Assembly: GCA_035236585.1 (NCBI GenBank)
Contig: CP141131.1
Span: forward strand, 17,955,103-18,019,102
DNA: 64,000 nucleotides
Direction: 5' to 3'
Source: Warburgia ugandensis
Lineage: Eukaryota > Streptophyta > Magnoliopsida > Canellales > Canellaceae
Made by a program: the position numbers and the translations under genes. Of the stretch, positions 49,748 through 60,491 are shown piece after piece; positions within the stretch are counted from its first letter, which is position 1; the number at the start of each line of letters is the position of its first letter. The notes below the pieces were generated by a model that worked only from the letters and a program-made list of their open reading frames with translations, had not been told where the DNA came from and searched no databases.

Positions 49748-50950
49748 ATGGCATGGTTAGTGACTGATCAAGTCAAAATCGTAGGGAGTGGGACAATTTT
49801 GTGGCCATCAATCATATTAGCTATTGGCTTGTGCCCACGTCGAACGTGTCTGCTCAAAGTGTTCTCCACCAAGTAGCGTTGACCCTGCCTTTCTTCCTAG
49901 CAATTTTCTTACCGAAATGTGCAAGTCAAATGGGATAGAATTCCCCAATCTCTAATATGAAGGTAGAGCAGATAGAATTAGCCACAAATTTGTGGGCCAT
50001 TACTAGTTGATAGGCCATCCGTACCAAGACCAATTGATAGGCCATCACCAGTTGTTCCACATTCATATAGACCTCATTCCGGGTGTTGTAGGCATCATTA
50101 GGACTACCAAAGTTGAACTTTTATCAACAGAAACCGTTTGGTTGTTTCTTTTTCTAATTACAAACAGACTTTCACATTTGCATTCTCTGATTCGGTATGA
50201 TACAGTGCCCGGAGACGAAGAATCCGAGCTTGATGCGCCACCCTCAGCTGCTCAGGGGGTCCCACCATAAGGGAAGAGGGGTAGGATTTGCTAGTGAGGA
50301 GGGCCCTCATGGCAAAAACAATCACAAAGGCCAAAGTTGAAGAGCACCCCTTTAGTAATAAAGAACGTAGACTCCGTAGCAAGAGAAAGTGACAATTAGC
50401 ATTAATTTCTCTTAGGGACCTTTTCTTTCCTTTCTTAGAGACGGGACTTAGAGTCCTATGGAGTAAGAGGAGAACTTGTACACGATGAAGATGGGCTTGA
50501 GCTTGAAGAAGAGGGACTTGAAATTTCAATTTTCTAATTCCTCTCATTTGTTCAATTTGGTCAATCTAATACTTGGTTAACTCATTCATTTTGATGTTTC
50601 CACTGATACATAATCGATAACGAACCTGAATGGCCAATTCCATCCATTTTTGTTGAGGCAATTCTTACTTGTTGATACATTCCTTCTTCGCCTCTATGGG
50701 AATTGTAACAGCCTGCCATAGAAGGTCAATAGAATGGGATGGTATTCTCTGGATATCTATTTTCTATATTAAATATGCATGCACACACAGAAACGTGCAT
50801 TTGCTCACTCAAGACAGAAGAAAACGTGCAACCATTTTGTCTTGAGTTGTGACTCTCACGTCGGAGACAGAAAAGTCATTGACATATTCCCTATTTTCCC
50901 CTTATAGAAATGAAGCATGAAAGGAGGGATGAAGAAGCTGATCAGCCGAA
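49748..50950. other. Intergenic region upstream of the GT47 gene
   Basis: A 129-codon minus-strand open frame (50547-50158) is rich in Leu and Arg with an uninterrupted middle (LREINANCHFLLLRSLRSLL). It is not recognised; an organellar DNA insertion is possible but not shown. The final 200 bases should hold the GT47 promoter and leader. Confidence 0.35.
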
Positions 50951-52729
50951 ATGGCCATCTCAATTGTCCGAAAGAGGGGGTTGCAGGCCAAGAAGGTGGC
51001 TAAAGAGTCAGGTTTGATTCACGTACTCCTGCGTCGGCCGCTTCCCATACCGCCGGCAGTTCTTCTATTGATGATTGTATTCGTATGGTGCTCTTCCACT
51101 TTGCTCTCTATCTCGGTCTTCCATGTCTGCGTCTCGTCTCGCAAGCTCAATCTCTATTGTATCACGGCAGGAACGCGTCCGGACTTCTACGGAGACGTCG
51201 TGCGAGGAACGTATTACAACGGCAGCAACATCGACAACAGCAGTAGCAGCAACAACAAGAGCATGGACATTACCATTGACAAGGAAGTCATTAAAGAGGA
51301 GATTGCATTTGTAAGCAACAACAATTACGCCATGAATAATGATGTCTTGAAAGATGAAACTGCACACGTAGCCGATGGCAGGAACAATGCTACCAGCAAC
51401 AGCAGCGAGGATGTCATAAAAGAGGAAATTTTCTACATGGCCAACAACAGCAACAGCAACCCAGATGTCAACAAAGAGGAGATTGCCTTTGCTGTTAAGA
51501 TCGTTGAAGAACAAATGCGGGCTCTACGATCTTCAATGTCTAAAAGAAGAGATCTCTCGAATTCCTGTGATGGACGGGGCATATTTGTGTACAATTTGCC
51601 TCCCAAATTCAACGCCGACTTGATGGCCCAATGCCATGATATGCTCCCATGGGTGGATTTTTGTGAATACTTGGCAAATGAGGCAATGGGTCAACCAATT
51701 ACGAAGCTCGGCGAGAGATGGTATAATTCTCATCAGTATTCTTTAGAGTTGATCTTCCATTCAAGGGTGTTAAAGCACCCTTGCAGGGTGTACAAGGAGG
51801 ATGAAGCTAAGCTCTTCTACGTCCCTTACTATGGTGGGCTTGATATCTTGAGGTGGCATTTCAAGAATGTGACTAAGTCAGTCAAAGATGAATTGGGATT
51901 TGACTTGGTAAGATGGCTAGAAACACAGGGATATTGGGTTAGGAACTCTGGCAAGGATCATGTATTTGTATTGGGAAAGATCTCTTGGGATTTCAGAAGG
52001 GGAGCCGAAGACTCTTGGGGCACCCAGTTGTTGGAGCTCGATCAAATGCAGAATCCATTAAAGCTCCTGATTGAACGGCAACCGTGGCATGTCAACGATA
52101 TCGGAATTCCACATCCCACCCACTTCCATCCTCATTCGGACGAAGACATTATCCAATGGCAATCAAAGATCATCAGTTCAGAACGTAAGAACCTTGTTAG
52201 TTTTGCTGGCGGTGCCCGACCAGAAGCATCGGAAAGCATAAGATCGGTATTGATAACACAATGTTCATCAAGCAATGGGTACTGCCGATTCCTCGATTGC
52301 AAGTCCGGGGAATGTTCCAAGCCAGAAGCGGTTATTGAGATGTTCATGGAGGCGGAATTCTGCCTACAGCCACCGGGGGATAGCCCGACGAGGAAGTCGG
52401 TGTTTGATTCTTTGGTCTCAGGTTGCATTCCGGTGATTTTTGATCCTTTCACTGCATACTACCAGTATGCATGGCACTTGCCTGAGGACCACCGAAGGTA
52501 CTCGGTCTATATAGATCATGAAGAAGTGAGGGAAATGAAGGTAGATGTGATAGAGAGGCTTAAGAATGTTACTAGAAGTGACAGGGACGATATGAGGAGG
52601 TATATAGTGTATGAACTTATGCCCGGATTGGTATATGGAGATTCAAGTGCAGAGCTACACAGGTTTGAAGATGCCTTCACCATTTCCATAAACAATCTTG
52701 TTGATCGAGTAAGCAGGTCGGGTTTGTAG
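50951..52729 (+). CDS. GT47 exostosin-family glycosyltransferase, MUR3/XLT2-like
   Basis: Intronless gene of 592 residues, a type II Golgi membrane protein: short basic cytosolic tail, one membrane helix at about 36-58, an Asn/Ser-rich stem to about 200, then the exostosin (GT47) catalytic domain. Family phrases are visible: GRGIFVYNLPPKFN, the RWYNSHQYSLELIFHSRVL block, AKLFYVPYYGGLDI, DHVFVLGKISWDFRR, EAEFCLQPPGDSPTRKSVFD and SGCIPVIFDPF. In subgroup A these enzymes add galactose or related sugars to xyloglucan side chains; MUR3 and XLT2 are the best-known members. Exact acceptor and sugar cannot be told from sequence. Length is normal for the group. The stem contains four imperfect repeats of a KEEI-containing unit. 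Confidence 0.92.
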   Translation: MAISIVRKRGLQAKKVAKESGLIHVLLRRPLPIPPAVLLLMIVFVWCSSTLLSISVFHVCVSSRKLNLYCITAGTRPDFYGDVVRGTYYNGSNIDNSSSSNNKSMDITIDKEVIKEEIAFVSNNNYAMNNDVLKDETAHVADGRNNATSNSSEDVIKEEIFYMANNSNSNPDVNKEEIAFAVKIVEEQMRALRSSMSKRRDLSNSCDGRGIFVYNLPPKFNADLMAQCHDMLPWVDFCEYLANEAMGQPITKLGERWYNSHQYSLELIFHSRVLKHPCRVYKEDEAKLFYVPYYGGLDILRWHFKNVTKSVKDELGFDLVRWLETQGYWVRNSGKDHVFVLGKISWDFRRGAEDSWGTQLLELDQMQNPLKLLIERQPWHVNDIGIPHPTHFHPHSDEDIIQWQSKIISSERKNLVSFAGGARPEASESIRSVLITQCSSSNGYCRFLDCKSGECSKPEAVIEMFMEAEFCLQPPGDSPTRKSVFDSLVSGCIPVIFDPFTAYYQYAWHLPEDHRRYSVYIDHEEVREMKVDVIERLKNVTRSDRDDMRRYIVYELMPGLVYGDSSAELHRFEDAFTISINNLVDRVSRSGL

Positions 52730-53285
52730 TTTCATCCTGTTTTTGTTTGTAATTTACGCAAAAAGAAGAAGATAAATGTTTATATTAACGTATTTGGAAG
52801 GACACGTTCTTTCATGTACAGATTTTTTTATTGTATTTCGAAATTCTTTTGGTTCATTTCAGGAGGAATGGCAGCTGGTTATTGCAATGAAGGGAAATGA
52901 GGGCTATTTTTTTTAAAGGGAGTTGACATCTCGTTTCCTATTTTAATTTCAATGACACAAATCTTTGATCAATGTCAAAACTGCATTCTATACTTCATTT
53001 TACACTCTTTAGTTGAGTTATGGTGTGATGGATGGATGTGTTTCAAGGCAAATGACGATCACTGAAATGACCAACTGGAGACCGCTTGCTCAATAATCAC
53101 AACTACTGAGTTACTAGATCCTCATTTGACAATTTTGAGCCTTAGATTTGTAAAGCTTTATTGGGGAATGTAAACAGTCGTTTTTCGATTCTCGATTCAC
53201 CATCTAGAACTAATTCATGACCTCCAAAATCCAGTAGTACTTCATAACCAGACGATTTCATTTGTTAAAGTTTTGACTTGTGTAT
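52730..53285. other. 3' flank of the GT47 gene
   Basis: Probable 3' UTR for the first 150-200 bases, then AT-rich sequence with nothing recognised. Confidence 0.45.
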
Positions 53286-55183
53286 ATATGAGATTGTCCA
53301 GTGCCACTCGAGGAGAGGACAAGATTGTCTAGTGCCACTGGCATTGGAACCCTTATTGCTAGATTTTTGAGCTCACCTTTTCCATTCAAACACCTAGCTC
53401 TTTCATGTCTGCCTCAAACTGCCTCCTAATGGTAGCTCCGGTAGCATTTCATGTGGCTTCCTTCACATTAGATCCACTGCAATATTTTTTGAAGTTGAGG
53501 TAAAGATGCCTAACATAGCAGTTGACATTTGCCTTTGGCATTCAGTCCTTCAAAGTTTGAATTAGTCCTTACAAAAGCATTATGAAATAGCATAATTTAG
53601 TTAAGAATACTAACTATAAAGAGCATAATATAATAAAAGAATGTCTTACGCATAATATATAGTAATGTAATTATATACAATTTATTGATTTTGAAATGAA
53701 GGTCCATCCATGCTCTCTAATGGAACCAATATCATCCAATAGTAGTGTTAAAAACCAAGACCATGAATCCTTGTCTCTAGTTCACAAACTATGTAAGCAA
53801 TGGGAGAGTTGTTGCCATTAGCATTCTTCCCTATTGCAGCCAACATTTGGCCACCATAATTTCATGGACTTGCATTGCAAGGCCCATGATCAAGGTCTAC
53901 AGGCTCCAAGAAAGGCCTGCTTAGCTTGTGGATGTGGCTTGAGGGACTTTAACCTATGTTCCTAGATCTATTAAACAAGGATTAATTCTAAAAGGCCTAG
54001 TTTCCAAAAGTATCCTTGTAAATATCTAAATCTTATATGGTAGAGTCTAGAGTATTGAAGGTGAATGGTAGAGTAATCTAGAAGGAGTAGGAGGATTCCA
54101 GAATACGATATGAACCATTGATGTATTGACACTTACAATAATACTAGGTGAGCATGTATAAATAAGGGTTAGCTCTTCATTTGTAATCAAATAGCTTATT
54201 GTAGATCACTCAACTGAGAAATAATAGGTTCTCTTTGAGTTGGTCTCTTCTTGAGTTCTCCATTATTCTAAAGGGTGAGTGAGTGTAGCCTTAGCAAGGG
54301 AGAGTGGGAGTGAAAAGCTGACTTATAATTTGCAAAAGGAGTTGTGCACAAGTGCAACATGGGTTTAGTATAGGTAAAATTGCAACCCCATGACAATAAG
54401 CTCTCTTCAAATGAGCCCCCCTATCTATAGATGATAGGCTTGCATCCAATGAGAAATCATGTCTTACATGCATCAAGGCATACATAAAGTCTTTGAAAGT
54501 GTGGAGGTGGTTCAATCTTTGTTGAAGTCCCAACTCATGACTCTTGCCTAAGCTTGGTTCAATATCATCATCAACCTCCTCAAAATCCACTCTATTGTAT
54601 TTCAAGTCTCCTTTGATGTTTTTGTCTATATTCTCAACAAACAAATCATCACTGTCTTCATCTAACTCTACAAAATCAGATTGGTGGACATCATCATCAT
54701 ATCATCTTCATCTCCTTCAAAGTTATCATCATCTTCCTCCTCATTGCCAACTTGTCCATCCTCTCCAACATGCTAATCATTGCTCGTCTCTCTTTCATTC
54801 GTAACATGCCCTCCAGTACTTTGATTTCCTCATTTGGTGAACCTTCCACTATAATTTGTGAAGATGGCGAAGCCAATGGGCCTTCACCAATAAAAGAGTC
54901 AAAATTATCAATAAAATTCTCTACACATGTGCATGCATCTTTTATCAAGTAAGCCCTTAATCATTGTCCATATATCTTTCTTGCAAGATATAGCTTGAAC
55001 TATAATTGAAACTGTCTCCCCAATGTACTTGTAGTGCAAAGCCTTGATATTCTTATAGCCCTTCTTTTTGACAAATCTGACCAGGTTTATTGGTGATAGA
55101 AGATCTGGGCCTTGATCTTTTATGGCCACTTTTTTACTTGCAAGAAAATTCAAGGTGGGGCCTACTTGTAAAGGTTCCAACAT
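53286..55183 (-). pseudogene. MULE (Mutator-like) transposase remnant
   Basis: Minus-strand pieces in the right order: an N-terminal MuDR-like block at 55183-54908 (LLSPINLVRFVKKKGYKNIKAL), an acidic/Ser region, a FKDFMYALMHVRHDFSLD phrase resembling the F..A...YA....DF block near 54480, and at about 53545-53380 the strongest match, NCYVRHLYLNFKK followed by KEAT and FEADMKEL, the RFCVRHLYxNFK...A..A segment of plant MULE transposases. Stops and frameshifts run throughout. No terminal inverted repeats were located. Confidence 0.65.
53960..54262 (+). repeat. Possible small LTR inserted in the MULE remnant
   Basis: catgtataaataagggt is followed by caatt/gagaaataataggttctc and tttgagttggtctc, text typical of the TATA, R and U5 regions of plant copia or TRIM LTRs. 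Ends and target duplication were not found. Confidence 0.3.
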
Positions 55184-56209
55184 AATATAGGATTATATGC
55201 ATTTATTCCAATACTACATCACTAAAACACATATAGTACATTAGGCATGGAAGTACAGATAATGGCATATGACTCAAAAACCTAATAATTACAATACATT
55301 AGAGCATATAGTACATTAGTGAATTGCATCTTCCATAGTCAAATTGATCAAATTTAAACAAAAGTAATAAAAACCCCAGAACTTTATAAAGGAACACTAA
55401 TCTGAATAGTTCAACTAATTGCTCTAACTTGAGACTTCTTTAACTAAAAAAAAAACATACGGTTTGAATTATTTTAGCCAAGTTGAAACTGTGTATTGTT
55501 TGTAAAGTTTATATATTGTCTATTTCTAAGGGCAACTTTTCTGATGGTTTTCAAATGCAAGAATCATCCAAGCACACTGACTTACCAAATATAATATAGT
55601 AAAAGTCTGAAAATGAGAGTATTACATAATTAAATTTAAAACCCCACAAAAAAGTCACCAACAAATAAGTACACAGTAAAATAGCTGATGGAAGAGAACC
55701 ATTGAAAAATCCAAAAAGCTTGCAACAGAATTTTACCAAATTACCAAATATAATCTAGTAAGATGTGAAAATGACGGTATTAGAAAATCAAAGTTAAGAC
55801 CCCAATAAACCCCCACCAACACAGCCCAAATTAGCTTAGTTGCCAACATATTCCCCATAAAAATACACTAAACAATTCCAGACTCATCAAATGAACACCA
55901 TTAATTAGGCCTTGTTAAACAAATGGGAGGAAAAAAACTTCAAAACAATCTAACCTCTAAAACATAAAACAAATAGCAAATTCTATATTATTTTTTTATT
56001 AATTTGCTTCGCACACGATTTCTATAAACGATGAACCACACAAGCCATGATGAATAGTAGCAACAGTCCACTCTTCAATGCAACGAGATGGCGGTGCTAA
56101 TTGACCAAATTGAGAACTACTTGCAGGTAGGTATGAAACTTACCTTTGTTTCTTTTACCTTTTGATTTGATTTGATTTTTCTCCTTTCTTATTTTGAATG
56201 TAATAGAAT
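55184..56209. other. AT-rich intergenic DNA
   Basis: A loosely repeated phrase (taccaaatataatatagtaaaa near 55585 and taccaaatataatctagtaa near 55741) hints at an old duplication of about 160 bases. No gene was recognised. Confidence 0.4.
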
Positions 56210-56366
56210 AAAAAAGGGCAGTCTTGGTGCACAAAGCTCCTGCCTAGGAAGGGGGCCCCTGCCTTATCTTGCATTTTTGTAATAGGCTATTTCCACACCT
56301 TGAACCCGTGACCTTAAGGTTACACGACAACAACTTTTACTATTTTGCCAAGGCTCCCCTTTTTTT
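56210..56366 (-). repeat. Au-type SINE with 13-bp target duplication
   Basis: Antisense copy with a small internal deletion (the ggggtccggggaagggg part is shortened). Perfect direct repeats aatgtaatagaat lie at 56197-56209 and 56367-56379. Confidence 0.93.
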
Positions 56367-56479
56367 AATGTAATAGAATGAAATCAGAAAATAAGTGGGG
56401 TAGGCCCAAACTTGGCTTTTGTTAGCACCATTGGATGGAAAACTAAACAAAAGGGCCCCAGTTGCGAGCCAAAGGAAGT

Positions 56480-57676
56480 TAAGTTAAAGGGATACTTGTG
56501 TTGCAACGCATACTGTTTCAACTCTGCACTATTGCAACTATAGCACTTTGATTGTCACAAAATAAAGCATACATTTTTTGCATAAAACTAAGTTCGTTCA
56601 CAAACTTCTTCATCTACAGTAATTCTATGCAAGCCTCTGTCACAACAATAAACTTAGCCTTCATCGTAAACATGGCAACACACTTCTGTAACTTTCTGCC
56701 ATGACACAACTCCTCCTGCATAAGTAATCAAATAGCTTAAAGTAGACTTCCTTGTGTTAATATCACTAGCCATATATGAATTAGTGTAACCCTCCAGCAT
56801 GGGATTTCTAGTGTCAAATCCCAAACTCAACCCAGAAGTACTACATAGATATCTCAATATCTACTTCACTGCATTCCAATGCTCTTTTCCTTAATTGGAT
56901 AGAAAATGACTCACTGTACCAACTACATATGCAATGTCTGGTCTGGTGCATACCATGACATACATATAAAAGACTGCCAATAGCTGAAGCATAAGAAACA
57001 TCTTGCATGTAGTCCTTAGCATCACTCACGTAAACTTGATTCTTACTAAGCTTAAAGTGAGTATCAAAAGGTTTACTAACCACTTTAGCTTTATTCATGT
57101 GAAATCATTGAAGTACCTTCTCTATGTACTTTTCCTGAGATAATCATAATAGCTTATTCCTCCTGTCACGAATTATGGAAATCCCAAAAATTTGTCTCGC
57201 GAGTCCCAAGTCTTTCATAGCAAAGACTTTGTTCAGTTCCTTTAATTAACTGATCCTTAAAGAGCTGTGTCCAACAATAAGCATATCGTTGACATAGAGT
57301 TGCAAGATGACAAAATCATCCTCTGAGAATCTCTGCACAAACACACAGTGATCTGCAATAGTCTTTTTATAACCCTGTTAGGCCATAAACTACTCAAACT
57401 TTTTGTACCACTACTTGGGAGCTTGTTTCAAGCCATACAAACTCTTCTTTAACTTGCAGACGTAGTTCTCCTTGCCTTTAGCAACAAAACTCTCTGGTTG
57501 CTCAATATATATCTCCTCGTCTAAGTCACCATTGAGAAATGTTGTCTTCACATCCATCTGCTCAACCTCCAAATCAAGGTTTGCAGCCAAACCTAATACA
57601 ACTCGAATTGAAGACATTTTGACAATAGGAGAAAATATCTCCTCAAAATTAACGCCTTTTCTTTGACCAAAGCTTT
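56480..57676 (-). pseudogene. Copia element, 3' half: reverse transcriptase and RNase H
   Basis: Minus strand. RT phrases FGQRKGVNFEEIFSPIVK, MDVKTTFLNGDLDEEIYIEQP and VCKLKKSLYGLKQAPK (57617-57411), then the active site YVND (Asn codon 57288-57290) where the family has YVDD, then DLGLARQIFGI. RNase H follows (SYASAIGSLLYV, DINTRKSTLSYLITYAGGVV SWQ, DNQSAIVAI). Stops and frame changes are frequent. The element is cut off at the right by the solo LTR at 57677 and fades out near 56480 with no LTR recognised. Confidence 0.85.
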
Positions 57677-58199
57677 TGTGACGACTCGGGTTTTCTCATG
57701 CATTTTTAAATGCAATGTTTAATTTCCTAAAGCGGGATGCATCCCTATTTGAAAACCATTTTATAAAAGCTATGCAATGCAGTGGAAAACCTTTAGTTTT
57801 AAACTCCTTTTTGAAAACCCCGAGTGTCATTTGCTTTCACAACAACTAAGGTAGTTTTGAAAAACTTCAGAAATCATAAATGTTTTTCCCCAGGTCTTTC
57901 CAGTCACAATGCACAGCCCAACTGTAACTAAGTACAAACATATGTCCAAAGGGTTGAGAGTTTACTTACATGTGTATTTGTTTCCTTTTGGATTCACTTG
58001 CTCATAGCACTAACATAGATGTCCTCCTTTTTGTGAGTGAAGCTGTCCTGAACCATGATATATACGAATGTATCCTGTCCTTGAGTACTTACAAATGTCT
58101 GAAAAATGTTAAGAATTGGGTGAGTATATAATATACTCAGTAGGAGCCTATCACTACTAGTTTTATAAATGCATGAGAAATTTTAAAATCATATGCTCA

Positions 58200-58333
58200 T
58201 TCAAAATATGCGTATGTTTGAATACTCGAGTTCAATATCAGTATAAGAATCCATAATCAACTGAAATTCAAAATATGCGTATGTTTGAATACTCGAGTTC
58301 AATATTAGTATAAGAATCCATAATCAACTGAAA
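58200..58333. repeat. 67-bp tandem duplication inside the solo LTR
   Basis: Units 58200-58266 and 58267-58333 share ttcaaaatatgcgtatgttt and the rest, with one visible difference (atatcagt versus atattagt). Confidence 0.95.
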
Positions 58334-58683
58334 TTCTCATGACTTAAAAGATCACATAATTCAAAACTGAAAGTATCATATATATATATGATGACATCAT
58401 AATATGCAATAGATGCTTCATGGAGTCCAACTCATGGACCTCTAGTATGGTATGGTTGACCAACCTCGTATCATGCCATATGCAATGCACATAAGTCATC
58501 AAACCATAGGGTCCACTATGCCCACGACCTCCTCGCCGTGTGGTCCCCGAGTACCTGAGGACAGTTGGTCATAGCCTCCACGGGGCCTATGACACTTCCT
58601 TCGTCGTAAATCATGCAATTTCTTTGAAATCAGTTGCAAAACATGCATGCAATGCTAGTCTCGCATTCAAAGTCATAACCTTG

Positions 58684-58747
58684 CCTAGAATCCTGACAGC
58701 CTAGAAGCCTGCCAGTCTAGAAGCCTGCCAGCCTAAAAGCCTGTCAG
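58684..58747. repeat. Four 16-bp tandem units
   Basis: cctagaatcctgacag, cctagaagcctgccag, tctagaagcctgccag and cctaaaagcctgtcag follow one another exactly in register. Confidence 0.95.
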
Positions 58748-60491
58748 CTCTCTTTGGCCCACCCTCATCAGCCCGTCCTCATCGGCCAAGGCTACACTTA
58801 TCATGCAGATAGGTAAAAACCTCTTTTTCAAAACCTGTCCTCTTTGGGTCCCTCACAACTGCCTGGCCCTGGGCACTCCAGCATCTTTTGGCAACCCTCA
58901 AGGACATGCAATCTTTGCAAGAACTTAATGCTTATAGATCATGCAATGTATGCACTTGTTTGCAAAACATATATGTGCGTAATGTATATGCAATCATTTA
59001 CAAAACATGTCTATGTACAAAACATTTATCATATGCATGATGAATTAAGTCATGCTAAACAAGTCATATACTTAAAACATATGTTCTCAAAACAATAATA
59101 GATCTTTGAAAAGAATCTAATAGTGATAAAGCACCTACCTGACTAGGTCTCGTTAACCCTCTTGTCCTCGTACGCTCCTGAACATGGTTTGGGGACTCAA
59201 GGTTAGTTTAGCCTATCTTTTATGGGTTTAGAGCAGTTGGGTCTTATTACTTAGGCATTAGGGGTCCATCCCTATGCCTATGGGTGTCCTAAGGTCCTAA
59301 TTGGGCCTTGGTATTCTCAGTTTTCCAAAGTTCTAGTGGTCATGCGCCACCATCCTATTCTAAGGGTCATGCCCTCCTTTGATTGGGCCTTAATTAGGGA
59401 TTTTATGGTTTGGATGTGTCTGTGTCGTCGATACAGACACAACACCTTTTGTGGCGCCTCAATTGGAGCTCTAGATCTCAAGTTATAAGCGTTTTAGTGT
59501 TGTACGTACATAGAGTCTTTAAAGACAAAAAGTCGGAATGTTAGGGCACTGCGCGTTAGCGTCATGCGCCCTGGCTTCCTTAACCAAAAAAATGACACCT
59601 TTTCTATCGCGCTGCGCATCTGCGGAGTGCGCCTCAGCAAGCGCGTCTGCAGACGCGTGAGACTTCTCCGCTGTCCTTCTCTTTAGGGGGCGCGTCACTA
59701 GATGCGCCCATTTGGTTTTTCAAACGGAAGTCGACGCAGGTCGACGTGGGACGTTCCTATTGGATCATCACGCTCGTTAGAGACCTGGGTCGTCCTCAGG
59801 TCACCCTGGTTTGACCCTGTCGAACCAGTGCAGCCCTGGGGACTCCCAGGGTCCTTGGTGGCTCTCCCAGGCTCCGTTTTGAGTGGTTTTTCATGCAAAA
59901 ACTTAGGGGAATTGAGCCTAGGACTATGGGTGAGATGGGTTTGGGGAGTTTTTGAGCGTACCTGCTTCGTGGCTGGTTTTCTCTTTACGTTTTTTCCTCT
60001 TGGTCATTGCTCGGCGATGGGTTTTCTCCAAAGTTTTGGGCTGCCATTAGAGGCACCCAAGAGCTCTATTTATAGGGCTTTTAAAGAGGGTTCTGGAGGG
60101 GTTCAAACCGCCTTTGAATGGCGGTGGAGAAACCTCCAGAATGGCGGTGGTTCTTCCTTGAAACACCACCATTCCAGAAGCCTCTAGGAGGTTGAAGACA
60201 ACGGGGTGCCCATATCAAAACGGGCACCTGTGTTTTTCAGGTTAAGTCATTTTTGTGAAATTTACAGTTTTGCCCCTGAACTTCAAAGGGCCATATCTTG
60301 CTCATTTTAACTCCGTTTTGGGTGATTTTGGTCTCGTTGGATTCCTTTTTCCGAGACGCATTAATGGAACTATTTTTAGGACCAAATTCCTGGGTTTAGT
60401 CAAGGAAATTAGTGAAATGACTAAAATGCCCTTTTCTTTAAAATTGAACTTTTCATGGGATTTTAATATTACAAAAATTGGGGACATTACA

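Larger units (their letters stand above)
57677..60491. mobile_element. 2.8-kb solo LTR nested in the copia element
   Basis: TGTGACGACTCGGG to GGGGACATTACA, with flanking GCTTT (57672-57676) and GCTTC (60492-60496), a 5-base target duplication with one mismatch. It is non-coding. Inside are a terminal inverted repeat (57679-57695 with 57813-57829), a 67-base tandem duplication (58200-58333) and four 16-base units (58684-58747). It belongs to a different family from the solo LTR at 29474 but has a similar architecture. Confidence 0.82.

Noticed and set aside
51065..51514. 149-codon minus-strand frame over the GT47 stem
   Set aside because: Antisense shadow of the Asn/Ser/Lys-rich stem; no independent signals.
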